DNA of 9,011 bases from an uncultured Duncaniella sp. (GCA_910576785.1 CAJTJG010000033.1:1-9011), one strand, 5' to 3'. Counted from the first letter of the stretch, positions 1 to 6,656 are shown. The notes: generated by a model from the letters alone, not told the origin. A program made the numbers and translations.

Positions 1-52
1 TACTAACTCTCTGACTACAAGTGTTAAATATTTGGTTAAAAATGCAAATTCG

Positions 53-118
53 CTTGGATGGCAACATAGAAGTGACAAATAATTAATTATCATCCAAGTA
101 ATTAACATTTTGTCACTT
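53..118. repeat. Two interleaved inverted repeats (possible pseudoknot or attenuator)
   Basis: CTTGGATG at 53-60 is the exact reverse complement of CATCCAAG at 91-98. AAGTGACAAA at 70-79 is the exact reverse complement of TTTGTCACTT at 109-118. The arms run a-b-a'-b', so in RNA they could form an H-type pseudoknot (8 and 10 base pairs, connecting stretches of 9, 11 and 10 nt) or two alternative hairpins. The second repeat runs into T-rich sequence (117-120 and beyond), so it may simply be the terminator of a gene lying left of the window. The repeats are seen directly; any function is inferred. Confidence 0.45.
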
Positions 119-148
119 TTGTCCCTTCTTTGTCCTTCTGTATCTTTC

Positions 149-190
149 TATATTTTGACACACAGCCCTTTTATATATTGATACACAGCC
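149..190 (+). repeat. Pair of 19-base direct repeats upstream of the LOG-gene promoter
   Basis: Positions 149-167 and 172-190 match at 17 of 19 bases (consensus TATATWTTGAYACACAGCC), with start points 23 bases apart, a little over two DNA turns. They end just before the predicted -33 region of the promoter at 195-226. Tandem near-identical sites there fit binding sites for an activator or repressor of the LOG/DUF4271 operon. The repeat is seen directly; the operator role is inferred and no regulator can be named. Confidence 0.45.
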
Positions 191-194
191 ATTG

Positions 195-226
195 TTTTCA
201 TAATTGGGCGGGAAATCGTAACTTTG
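195..226 (+). promoter_or_regulatory. Predicted Bacteroidota-type promoter for the LOG gene
   Basis: TAACTTTG at 219-226 fits the -7 consensus TAnnTTTG of the Bacteroidota primary sigma factor exactly. The -33 partner is weak: TTTTC at 195-199 lies 19 bases upstream in place of TTTG. Transcription would start near 233, leaving a leader of about 30 bases before the ATG at 262. Confidence 0.55.
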
Positions 227-261
227 CACTCTCGAAAATAAACGAACACCACCCATAGCTC

Positions 262-813
262 ATGGAATCACCCAACGGAATAGCGGTATACTGCGCATCA
301 TCCTCAGATGTCAGCCCCACCTACCTCGCCACTGCCCGCGAGGCCGGGCGCCTCATAGCGCTCTCGGGCCACACCCTCGTAACCGGTGGAGGAGCCATGG
401 GGCTCATGGCCGCAGCCATCGAGGGCGCCACCGAGGCCGGAGGCCACACCATAGGAGTGCTTCCGGAGTTCATGATCGAACGTGCATGGAACCATCCTCG
501 CCTCTCCGAGATGATCGCCACCCCATCCATGCACGTGCGCAAGCACACCATGGCCTCACTCTCCGTAGCCGTAATGGCACTTCCCGGCGGCGTAGGCACG
601 CTCGACGAGCTCTGCGAGATGATGACATGGCATCAGCTCGGACTCTTCAAAGGCCCCGTGATCATCGTCAACACCGATGGATTCTACGACCCCTTCATTG
701 AGATGCTCACACGCATGCGTGCCCTCGGCTTCATGCGCGGTGGTGTCATCCCTGCCCACGTGGCCGCCACTCCCGCCGAGGCAATGGAGATAATCAGGAG
801 GGAGGTACACTGA
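262..813 (+). CDS. LOG family protein (TIGR00730), nucleotide phosphoribohydrolase
   Basis: This 183-residue Rossmann-fold protein belongs to the LOG family, whose characterised members release the base from nucleoside 5'-monophosphates (cytokinin-nucleotide activation in plants and Mycobacterium) or act on AMP and related nucleotides. It shows the nucleotide-binding glycine stretch GGGAMGLM (42-49), the basic R93-K94 pair in MHVRKHTM, and the diagnostic PGGVGTLDE (108-116) with the presumed catalytic Glu116. The length is normal for short LOG proteins and there is no signal peptide, so it should be cytoplasmic. The ATG at 262 follows a predicted promoter by a short leader. Its stop overlaps the start of the DUF4271 gene by one base (TGATG), which implies co-translation. 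The true substrate in this organism cannot be read from the sequence, and cytokinin production should not be assumed. Lysine decarboxylase, an old database label for the family, is not supported. Confidence 0.92.
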   Translation: MESPNGIAVYCASSSDVSPTYLATAREAGRLIALSGHTLVTGGGAMGLMAAAIEGATEAGGHTIGVLPEFMIERAWNHPRLSEMIATPSMHVRKHTMASLSVAVMALPGGVGTLDELCEMMTWHQLGLFKGPVIIVNTDGFYDPFIEMLTRMRALGFMRGGVIPAHVAATPAEAMEIIRREVH

Positions 814-1649
814 TGAATCAATGGTCATCGTCGTCAGCTGCCGACAGTATCGCAGCCGCACCGTTCGCATCATCGCCGGCAGTGTGCAGGGAATATCAGG
901 CCCCTGCCGAGAAGAGCTCGCTCTGCATCACCACCGGACGCATACCCTGGACCGAAGGACTCTCCCCTGACACCCGGGCCACCCTCCCGGGCTACGACTC
1001 CGGCGTCCTGTGTCTGCTTCTGGGCATGTTCCTGCTTCTGGCCTACAATTTCCGCCACTACTCCACCATAGCCAAAACCTTCTGGAACGACCTCTGGAGC
1101 ACACGTCGGCGCGAAGGCACATTCCAGGTACGCACCACCTCCGAGACCGGAGTGCTGCTCTCCCTCGTGCTCGCCGCATGCCTCTCGGAGGGGATCATAG
1201 TCAACTCCATGCTCCCCGCCACACTCCCCGACGCTATTCCAGGAGGCGTCTTCACCATCACCGTCACGCTCACATCAGTGGCTGTGGTCTACTATCTGTG
1301 GCAGCTTGCCGCATATTATTCCACCGGCGCCGTCTTCACCGACAAGGCATCCGCCCGCATGTGGCTCAAAGGCTTCAACGCATCACAGGGTCTTCTGGCC
1401 GCGCTCCTCATCATCCCCGCCATGATAGTGCTCTTCAACCCCGGAGCCGCCATGACGGTGGCCATTATCGCAGCCATCCTATACCTCATGGCCCGAATCA
1501 TATTTATTTGCAAGGGTTTTAGACTTTTTTACGACAATTTTGGTTCGTTGATCTATTTTATTTTGTACCTTTGCAGTCTTGAAATCGTACCCCTCGTCCT
1601 ACTCTATCGCGGAGGTATGATATTAACAGGCATGGTGCTACATTCCTAA
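813..1649 (+). CDS. DUF4271 domain-containing integral membrane protein
   Basis: This 278-residue protein has about 60 mostly polar N-terminal residues followed by roughly six hydrophobic segments (about 63-80, 112-132, 146-166, 192-208, 211-232 and 244-265). The C-terminal stretch running KGFRLFYDNFGSLIYF and then YLCSLEIVPLVLLY is characteristic of DUF4271, a Bacteroidota family of unknown function often found next to hemD. The gene starts inside the stop of the LOG gene and ends 24 bases before hemD, so the three genes probably form one transcription unit. Base composition changes sharply inside the gene: 1421-1480 is rich in GC, whereas 1501-1580 is only about 29% GC and uses TTT, TTG, CTT and ATT codons, where a promoter for hemD seems to be embedded. 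Membrane location is well supported. No reaction or partner can be assigned. Confidence 0.85.
   Translation: MNQWSSSSAADSIAAAPFASSPAVCREYQAPAEKSSLCITTGRIPWTEGLSPDTRATLPGYDSGVLCLLLGMFLLLAYNFRHYSTIAKTFWNDLWSTRRREGTFQVRTTSETGVLLSLVLAACLSEGIIVNSMLPATLPDAIPGGVFTITVTLTSVAVVYYLWQLAAYYSTGAVFTDKASARMWLKGFNASQGLLAALLIIPAMIVLFNPGAAMTVAIIAAILYLMARIIFICKGFRLFYDNFGSLIYFILYLCSLEIVPLVLLYRGGMILTGMVLHS
1566..1573 (+). promoter_or_regulatory. Predicted promoter -7 element for hemD inside the DUF4271 gene
   Basis: TACCTTTG is an exact TAnnTTTG match and lies in an AT-rich island (1501-1580). The candidate -33 motifs are off-spacing: TTTG at 1539-1542 leaves 23 bases and TTG at 1548-1550 leaves 15. The same bases encode Tyr-Leu-Cys of the conserved YLCSLE motif of DUF4271, so protein and promoter constraints overlap. 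Transcription would start near 1580, about 94 bases before the hemD start. Confidence 0.45.
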
Positions 1650-1673
1650 GACAATAAATTACCATTTAACGAA

Positions 1674-2423
1674 GTGAAAGTAAAGAAAATATTGGTTTCA
1701 CAGCCACAGCCGGAGTCGGGCAAATCGCCCTACTATGACATAGCTGACCGATATGGCGTCGAGGTTGTCCTGCGTCCCTTCATCAAAGTTGAAGGTCTTT
1801 CGGCCAAGGAATTCCGTCAGTCTAAAATCGCCATCAACGATTTTACCGCCATCATCTTCACTGCCAGAACGGCAATTGACCATTTCTTCCGTCTGTGTGA
1901 GGAGATGCGCGTCACCATACCGGATACGATGAAGTATTTCTGCACCACCGAGTCGATAGCGCTCTACCTGCAAAAATATATCGTTTACCGCAAACGCAAG
2001 ATTTTCCACGGCGAGACAGGTAAGCTCGAAGGTCTCCTCCCCGCGCTCATCAAGCACAAAAAGGAGAAGTTCCTCTGGGTCGTTTCCGATGTCCACAAAG
2101 AGGACTCCGGACTGCTCGACAAGAACGGCATCTCCTACACCAAGGCTGTAATGTACCGCACCGTCAGCAACGACTTCGGTCCCGACGAGCCCTTCGACTA
2201 CGACATGCTCGTGTTCTTCAGCCCCTCAGGCATCGAGTCGCTCAAGAAGAATTTCCCCGACTTCACCCAGGGCGACATAAAGATAGCATGCTTCGGCCCC
2301 ACAACCGCCCAGGCTGCCAAGGCCGCCGGACTGCGACTCGACATCGAGGCTCCCTCGCCATCGGCCCCATCCATGACCGGTGCGCTCGAGAACTATCTCA
2401 AGGCCGAGACACAGGCTTCCTGA
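1674..2423 (+). CDS. hemD: Uroporphyrinogen-III synthase (HemD)
   Basis: This 249-residue protein cyclises hydroxymethylbilane to uroporphyrinogen III, the branch point to haem, sirohaem and cobalamin. HemD is poorly conserved, but the two-lobed fold shows its usual marks: FTARTAIDHF (62-71), FFSPSGIESL (181-190), FGPTTAQAAKAAGL (207-220) and the terminal APSPSAPSMTGAL (227-239). The N-terminal half (KKILVSQPQPESGKSPYYDI, then RPFIKVEGLSAKEFRQ) closely resembles the Bacteroidales HemD form. The start is a GTG at 1674, because the conserved MKxKKILVS N-terminus begins there and no in-frame ATG is nearby. It may be read both from the LOG promoter and from the internal promoter at 1566-1573, and ends at the terminator at 2482-2528. 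No other haem gene is in the window. The assignment rests on family resemblance and would be less certain without the N-terminal match. Confidence 0.88.
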   Translation: MKVKKILVSQPQPESGKSPYYDIADRYGVEVVLRPFIKVEGLSAKEFRQSKIAINDFTAIIFTARTAIDHFFRLCEEMRVTIPDTMKYFCTTESIALYLQKYIVYRKRKIFHGETGKLEGLLPALIKHKKEKFLWVVSDVHKEDSGLLDKNGISYTKAVMYRTVSNDFGPDEPFDYDMLVFFSPSGIESLKKNFPDFTQGDIKIACFGPTTAQAAKAAGLRLDIEAPSPSAPSMTGALENYLKAETQAS

Positions 2424-2481
2424 TACATCATCTCCCCACCACCGAAGTGACAGAGATGATATAGAAAAAATACAGACCCAT

Positions 2482-2528
2482 AAGGGACAAAAGGACAGAG
2501 ACTGATCATTTACCTTTTGTCCCTTTTT
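2482..2528 (+). terminator. Intrinsic terminator after hemD
   Basis: AAGGGACAAAAGG (2482-2494) pairs perfectly with CCTTTTGTCCCTT (2513-2525) across an 18-base loop, and the 3' arm merges into TTTTT (2524-2528). This 13-bp stem with a T run ends hemD transcription 59 bases past its stop codon. It also shows that a TTG start for rnpA at 2517, which would lie inside the stem, is wrong. Confidence 0.8.
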
Positions 2529-2582
2529 CGTCAATTTGATCCAATCCGACAACGAATCCCCCCAACAATCACCTACTTGCCG

Positions 2583-2981
2583 ATGACCGGAAACCGCCTC
2601 TACAAGATCGAGAAGCTATGCAGCGAGACAGCAATATCCCGACTGTTCCGCCGCAACGATCCTGAAGTACACTCGGCCATAGCATACCCGCTCAGAGCCA
2701 CATGGATCCTCAACGGCTCCCGCTCGGCCGGGTGCCCGCAGTTTCTCGTATCCATACCCAAGAAGAGGCTGCGCCATGCCGTCGACCGTGTGCGCATGCG
2801 CAGGGTGGTGCGCGAGGCATATCGTCTCAACCGTCCGGACTCCCCCGCCACCATGTCGAGGCCTGTAGACATCGCTTTCATATATGTGGCCTCCGAACGC
2901 CTCCCCTACTCGCGCGTGGAGGGCGCCATGCGCAAACTGCTCGCCCGTATAGCCGACACCACTCCCTCGTCATCACACTGA
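2583..2981 (+). CDS. rnpA: Ribonuclease P protein component (RnpA)
   Basis: RnpA is the small basic subunit of RNase P, which helps the catalytic RNA remove 5' leaders from precursor tRNAs. The 132-residue protein shows the RnpA order: an N-terminal region with LYKIEKLCSETAISRLF (6-22), the strand FLVSIPKKRLRHAV (54-67) and the basic helix DRVRMRRVVREAYR (68-81), equivalent to the family's RNR signature. The highly conserved Asn of that signature is replaced by Val70. The ATG at 2583 is chosen because the open frame upstream runs into the hemD terminator. No clear promoter is visible in the 54 bases between terminator and start. yidD follows after 18 bases, the classical rnpA-yidD pairing. 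The upstream neighbour rpmH, common in other phyla, is not here. Confidence 0.9.
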   Translation: MTGNRLYKIEKLCSETAISRLFRRNDPEVHSAIAYPLRATWILNGSRSAGCPQFLVSIPKKRLRHAVDRVRMRRVVREAYRLNRPDSPATMSRPVDIAFIYVASERLPYSRVEGAMRKLLARIADTTPSSSH

Positions 2982-2999
2982 GAGAACAATCACTCCCGC

Positions 3000-3212
3000 A
3001 TGCTCACACGTCTCCTCATCCTCCCCATCCGCTTCTATCAGCTGTGCATCTCCCCGATGTTTCCCGCTGCATGCCGCTTCACCCCTACATGCAGCAGCTA
3101 TGCCATCGAGGCCATACAGCGCCACGGACCCTTCAGAGGATCATGGCTCGCGCTGAAACGGATAGCGAGATGCCACCCCTGGGGCGGATCAGGCTATGAT
3201 CCAGTGCCATGA
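3000..3212 (+). CDS. yidD: Membrane protein insertion efficiency factor YidD
   Basis: This 70-residue protein contains nearly the full YidD signature: LPIRFYQLCISP (8-19), CRFTPTCSSYAIEAI (25-39), HGPFRGSWLALKRIARCHP (42-60) and WGGSGYDPVP at the very end (61-70). The three family cysteines are Cys25, Cys31 and Cys58. YidD sits at the inner face of the cytoplasmic membrane through an N-terminal amphipathic helix and aids YidC-dependent insertion of membrane proteins. The first 23 residues here are hydrophobic and basic, as expected. It lies 18 bases after rnpA, and its stop overlaps the next start as ATGA (3209-3212), so the three genes are probably translated together. No yidC is in the window. 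Confidence 0.95.
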   Translation: MLTRLLILPIRFYQLCISPMFPAACRFTPTCSSYAIEAIQRHGPFRGSWLALKRIARCHPWGGSGYDPVP

Positions 3213-3928
3213 TCGACAATCATTCACACACACTGCGTCCGGGGGCCGTGTTCAACATCGACCCCGCCACGCTCCTGCCGGCCGAACGAGTGCTGCGCCA
3301 CGGCATGCTGTACTCCGTGGGCATACATCCGTGGAATGCCTCCTGCGCTACGGCCACCGACTTCCGCGAGGTCATGGCCATGGCCGCCTCCCCACGGGTT
3401 GTAGCCATCGGCGAGACAGGTCTCGACACGGTGCATCAGGGTTACGAATGGATCGACCTCCCCGGCGGAGGCAAGGAGATAGTGCAGTGCATCCCCTCGC
3501 TCGAGCGCCAGATGGAAGTTCTTGACTTCCACATCCGTCTCAGCGAGCGTCTGCGCAAGCCCCTGCTGCTCCATATCGTCAAGCGCTATCCCGAGATAAT
3601 ACGTCTGCGCAACAAACTCAAGCCCTCACAGCCGTGGATCATACATGGCTTCCGGGGCAAGCCCGGACTGGCTCAGGATCTTCTTAAATTCGGTTTCATG
3701 CTCAGCTACGGCGAGCGTTTCAACCCCCTTTCGGTGGCTGTCACACCTCCGGGGCGGATGCTTGTGGAGACCGACGAGTCACATATGCCCGTCCCCGTCA
3801 TAGCACGCGCCATCGGTGTCGGGGCCACCGTCACCCTCCCGGCCCTCTGCCGCACCGAGCATCCGGGCATTACGCTGCAACCCGGCAAGCTTGGCGCGTT
3901 TGATGGCCGAGTGGCTGAAAATACGTGA
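3209..3928 (+). CDS. TatD family metal-dependent hydrolase
   Basis: This 239-residue member of the TatD DNase branch of the amidohydrolase superfamily is probably a cytoplasmic Mg2+-dependent nuclease or phosphoesterase. All metal ligands expected for the family are present: the H5-x-H7 pair in DNHSH, Glu69 in GETGLD (68-73), His122 in LLLHIVK, His146 in IIHGFRG and Asp189 in LVETDES (185-191). SVGIHPWN (36-43) is also typical. The start overlaps yidD by four bases. After Asp189 the resemblance weakens, and the last 50 codons lie opposite the end of queG; the final 15-20 residues look like an unconserved tail. A frameshift or assembly error near 3800-3870 is possible, but the catalytic part is intact. 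The physiological substrate is unknown, so no gene symbol is given. Confidence 0.88.
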   Translation: MIDNHSHTLRPGAVFNIDPATLLPAERVLRHGMLYSVGIHPWNASCATATDFREVMAMAASPRVVAIGETGLDTVHQGYEWIDLPGGGKEIVQCIPSLERQMEVLDFHIRLSERLRKPLLLHIVKRYPEIIRLRNKLKPSQPWIIHGFRGKPGLAQDLLKFGFMLSYGERFNPLSVAVTPPGRMLVETDESHMPVPVIARAIGVGATVTLPALCRTEHPGITLQPGKLGAFDGRVAENT

Positions 3929-4753
3929 GAATTCACCCTGCTCCATTGCGAGGATATCCCCCTGCGACAGCGCGAGTATCTCCGGGCGAGGCGTAAAAGC
4001 ACCGATAGCCGACACGGCCGCGCCGCAGTTGTGCGGACACACCTCCTGACATATGTCACAGCCATACACCCGTCCTCCGGCTATAGCCGGCATCCCTTCA
4101 TCGCCGCGGTGCTCCACGGTGAGATATGAGCGGCAGCGGCGGCCATCCAGTCTTCCGCTCCCGTCAAGCGCCCTTCCGGGACAAGCCTTCACACAGCGTC
4201 CGCAACCCTCGCACCCCTCCATGGACCCAATGGCTGCGTCGGGCTGCAGCTCCAGGGTAGTGATGATCTCTCCGAGCACCACCCACGATCCTGCACCGGG
4301 TACTATCACCAGTCCGTTGCGCCCCCTGAAACCTACGCCGGCCCTGAGCGCCCAGTAGCGCTCGCGCAGCGGGGCCGTATCCACAGCCACCCGGCATGCC
4401 GCCCCGGTAGCCGCAGTGATACTCGAAGCCACATCAGTAAGCCTATCCCTCACCTCCTCATGATAATCCCTGCCCAGCGCATATCGCGCCCAGCGCAGAC
4501 GGCCCGTCACGGCCTCAGGATAATAATAACTGAAAGCGGCCACGATCACACTGCGTGCTCCATCGAGCAGCAACCGCGGATCGGACCGCACATCATCATA
4601 CTTGGCAAGATAACCCATCCCGGCGGCATTACCCCCCTGCATCCATAAGGCATATGCCCTCATCTCAGCCTCATCTACCGGACACGCCTCAGCCACCCCG
4701 GCGGCGACAGCCCCTGAGCCACGGAGCAGATCCTTCACCTCCCTGCTGTCCAT
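3779..4753 (-). CDS. queG: Epoxyqueuosine reductase QueG
   Basis: QueG performs the last step of queuosine synthesis, reducing epoxyqueuosine to queuosine in the wobble position of GUN-anticodon tRNAs, using cobalamin and two [4Fe-4S] clusters. Counting from a GTG at 4759 (326 aa), the protein shows MGYLAKYDDVRSDPRLLL (48-65), AVDTAPLRERYWALRAGVGF (125-144) with the presumed proton donor Asp127, and LGEIITTLEL (162-171). The ferredoxin-like part has Cys183/186/189/193, Cys209 in RRCRSYLT, and GCDICQEVCPHNC (233-245). The deacetylase stop overlaps the GTG (GTGA), while an ATG two codons later at 4753 sits just after that stop and is preferred here; they differ by two residues. Family resemblance ends about residue 300 (FSRIF, SAIKRAK, GLQRNA). 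The final 25 residues are a Gly/Asp-rich tail that lies opposite the TatD-family gene. It is the last gene of the hflX operon. Confidence 0.93.
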   Translation of the reverse strand: MDSREVKDLLRGSGAVAAGVAEACPVDEAEMRAYALWMQGGNAAGMGYLAKYDDVRSDPRLLLDGARSVIVAAFSYYYPEAVTGRLRWARYALGRDYHEEVRDRLTDVASSITAATGAACRVAVDTAPLRERYWALRAGVGFRGRNGLVIVPGAGSWVVLGEIITTLELQPDAAIGSMEGCEGCGRCVKACPGRALDGSGRLDGRRCRSYLTVEHRGDEGMPAIAGGRVYGCDICQEVCPHNCGAAVSAIGAFTPRPEILALSQGDILAMEQGEFSRIFSHSAIKRAKLAGLQRNARMLGAAEGREGDGGPDTDGACYDGDGHM

Positions 4754-4755
4754 GA

Positions 4756-5415
4756 TCACATAGGGAGTGGACGGAACTCAAAGCCGCGCTCCTTGAGCCA
4801 CTTTATGGCAAGGGGCAGGGCATAGCGCATGTTGGCATGAGCCTTGATGGAGTCGTGAAACACTATTATGCTTCCGTTGCGTGCCAGACGCTTCACATTG
4901 TTGAGCACACGCTCCCCATCCACACGGCGCGAATAGTCGCGCGTCACCAGATCATACATCACTATATTGTAATGCCTCTTGATGAGCCGCGCCTGCCCGG
5001 GCCACACTATGCCGTGGGGCGGACGGAACAGCGTCGAGTCTATCAGCTCCGATGCTTCGGTGATATCACGGAAATACTTCTTGTTCCTCTCCTTGAGGCC
5101 CTGCAGATGGTGCATGGTATGATTACCATAGGAATGGCCGCGGCGCTTCACCTCCTCGAGCAGTTCGGGATGGCGGCGCACATTGTCGCCCACCATGAAG
5201 AAGGTAGCCTTCACACCCTCCCTGTCCAGCAGATCGAGTACCCACGGGGTCTCCTCGGGCACAGGGCCGTCGTCAAAGGTGAGATACACCGTCTTGCCTC
5301 CGCGCCTCTTATGGCGCCATATGGCCTCGGGAAACAGCGCACGGTATATCAGCGGCGGTCTCTCGATGAGCCTGTCGGGCTTCAGACGGTCTATCCAGCT
5401 TTTCTTTTTCTTCAT
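4756..5415 (-). CDS. Polysaccharide deacetylase family protein (NodB domain, CE4)
   Basis: This 219-residue NodB-homology protein is a metal-dependent deacetylase of N- or O-acetylated sugars. The five CE4 motifs are recognisable: TFDDGP (46-51, base Asp48 and metal ligand Asp49), HTMHH (99-103, ligands His99 and His103), RPPHG (131-135, where RPPYG is usual), DYSRR (160-164, at the place of the usual DW motif) and IIVFHDS (183-189, catalytic His187). The N-terminus is MKKKKSW with no signal peptide or clear membrane segment, so an intracellular or peripheral membrane site is inferred. The start overlaps the hflX stop as ATGA, and the stop overlaps or abuts queG, so it is the middle gene of a tight operon. 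The substrate is not evident; peptidoglycan, capsule or lipid-linked sugar are all possible. Confidence 0.88.
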   Translation of the reverse strand: MKKKKSWIDRLKPDRLIERPPLIYRALFPEAIWRHKRRGGKTVYLTFDDGPVPEETPWVLDLLDREGVKATFFMVGDNVRRHPELLEEVKRRGHSYGNHTMHHLQGLKERNKKYFRDITEASELIDSTLFRPPHGIVWPGQARLIKRHYNIVMYDLVTRDYSRRVDGERVLNNVKRLARNGSIIVFHDSIKAHANMRYALPLAIKWLKERGFEFRPLPM

Positions 5416-6656
5416 GCCTCGACCTCGCCGGAGTCCGTCATATCGGTATCCTCATATTTCTGGAAGAGGAAGTCATTGTAGGGGAAACGCGACAGATGTA
5501 TCTCCTTGGCACGCTCGTAGAGCATGCTCTTCAGCTCCTCCACATTTCGTCCGGTCTTGGCCGAGATGAACACACAGTCGTGAGGCAGACGTGCCATCCA
5601 CATCCGCTCGAGCTCCTCCAGAGGTATATTCTCGCGCGAGCGTGGTGTGAGGTCATCCTCATCCTTAGGCACATGCGTGAAGGCATCGATCTTGTTGAAC
5701 ACCATTATCATGGGCTTCTCGGCGCCGTCGCATACCTCCCTTAGCGTCTTGTCCACCACCTCTATCTGTTCCTCGAAGTGGGGGTGGGAGATGTCCACCA
5801 CATGCACCAACAGGTCGGCCTCGCGCACCTCATCGAGCGTGGACTTGAACGAATCCACCAGATGGGTCGGAAGTTTGCGGATGAATCCTACAGTGTCGGT
5901 GAGCAGGAATGGAAGATTATCTATTATCACCTTGCGCACGGTGGTGTCGAGAGTGGCGAAAAGCTTGTTTTCGGCAAAGACGTCGCTCTTGCTGAGCACA
6001 TTCATCAAGGTCGACTTGCCGGCGTTTGTATAGCCCACGAGAGCCACACGCGTCAGCTTGCCGCGGTTCTTGCGCTGCACGGCCTTCTGCTTGTCTATGG
6101 CCCGCAGCTCCTCCTTGAGGCGCGATATCTTGTCGAGGATGATACGGCGGTCGGTCTCTATCTGGGTCTCGCCCGGACCACGCATGCCTATACCGCCGCG
6201 CTGACGCTCCAGGTGGGTCCACATTCGTGTGAGCCTCGGGAGCAGATACTGGTACTGTGCCAGCTCCACCTGTGTCTTGGCGTTGGCTGTGCGGGCACGC
6301 TTGGCGAATATATCGAGGATAAGGCTCGTGCGGTCAAGTATCTTCACCTTGAGCTCGCGCTCTATGTTGACCACCTGCTTCGATGTAAGATCATCGTCGA
6401 AGATGGCCATGCCTATATCATTGTCCTCTATGAATGCGCGTATCTCCTCGAGTTTACCCTTGCCCACATAAGTGCGGGGGTTGGGGTAAGGCAGACGCTG
6501 AAGGAAAGTCTTGACTGTCACCGCTCCCGCCGTGTCGGCAAGAAACGCGAGTTCATCGAGATATTCCGTGGCCTTGGCCTCGTTCTGAAGCTCGCTTATG
6601 AGCCCTACGAGCACCGCGCGCTCGGTTATCTCCTCATTTATTATCTGGTCGATCAT
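5412..6656 (-). CDS. hflX: Ribosome-associated GTPase HflX
   Basis: HflX is a 50S-binding GTPase that splits stalled or hibernating ribosomes after stress. The 414-residue protein has the N-terminal HflX domain with TYVGKGKLEEI (62-72) and the diagnostic RGPGETQIETDRR (159-171), then the GTPase domain: G1 GYTNAGKST (208-216), a Thr-rich switch I around TLDTT (235-239), G3 DTVGF (254-258), G4 NKID (321-324) and G5 SAK (365-367). A short C-terminal domain follows. The ATG at 6656 is chosen because a TTG at 6692 would lie upstream of the promoter -7 element at 6687-6680. Both elements give a leader of only about 15-20 bases. It is the first gene of an operon with the deacetylase, which it overlaps by four bases, and queG. 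Confidence 0.95.
   Translation of the reverse strand: MIDQIINEEITERAVLVGLISELQNEAKATEYLDELAFLADTAGAVTVKTFLQRLPYPNPRTYVGKGKLEEIRAFIEDNDIGMAIFDDDLTSKQVVNIERELKVKILDRTSLILDIFAKRARTANAKTQVELAQYQYLLPRLTRMWTHLERQRGGIGMRGPGETQIETDRRIILDKISRLKEELRAIDKQKAVQRKNRGKLTRVALVGYTNAGKSTLMNVLSKSDVFAENKLFATLDTTVRKVIIDNLPFLLTDTVGFIRKLPTHLVDSFKSTLDEVREADLLVHVVDISHPHFEEQIEVVDKTLREVCDGAEKPMIMVFNKIDAFTHVPKDEDDLTPRSRENIPLEELERMWMARLPHDCVFISAKTGRNVEELKSMLYERAKEIHLSRFPYNDFLFQKYEDTDMTDSGEVEA

Noticed and set aside
2517..2582. TTG start extending rnpA by 22 residues
   Set aside because: The codon lies within the stem of the hemD terminator, and the ATG at 2583 gives a protein of normal length.
3196..3525. Other long open frames overlapping real genes, e.g. 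3196-3525, 5778-6704 and 4837-5481
   Set aside because: They lie in other frames over well-identified genes and carry no family motif; high GC and biased third positions produce such shadows.
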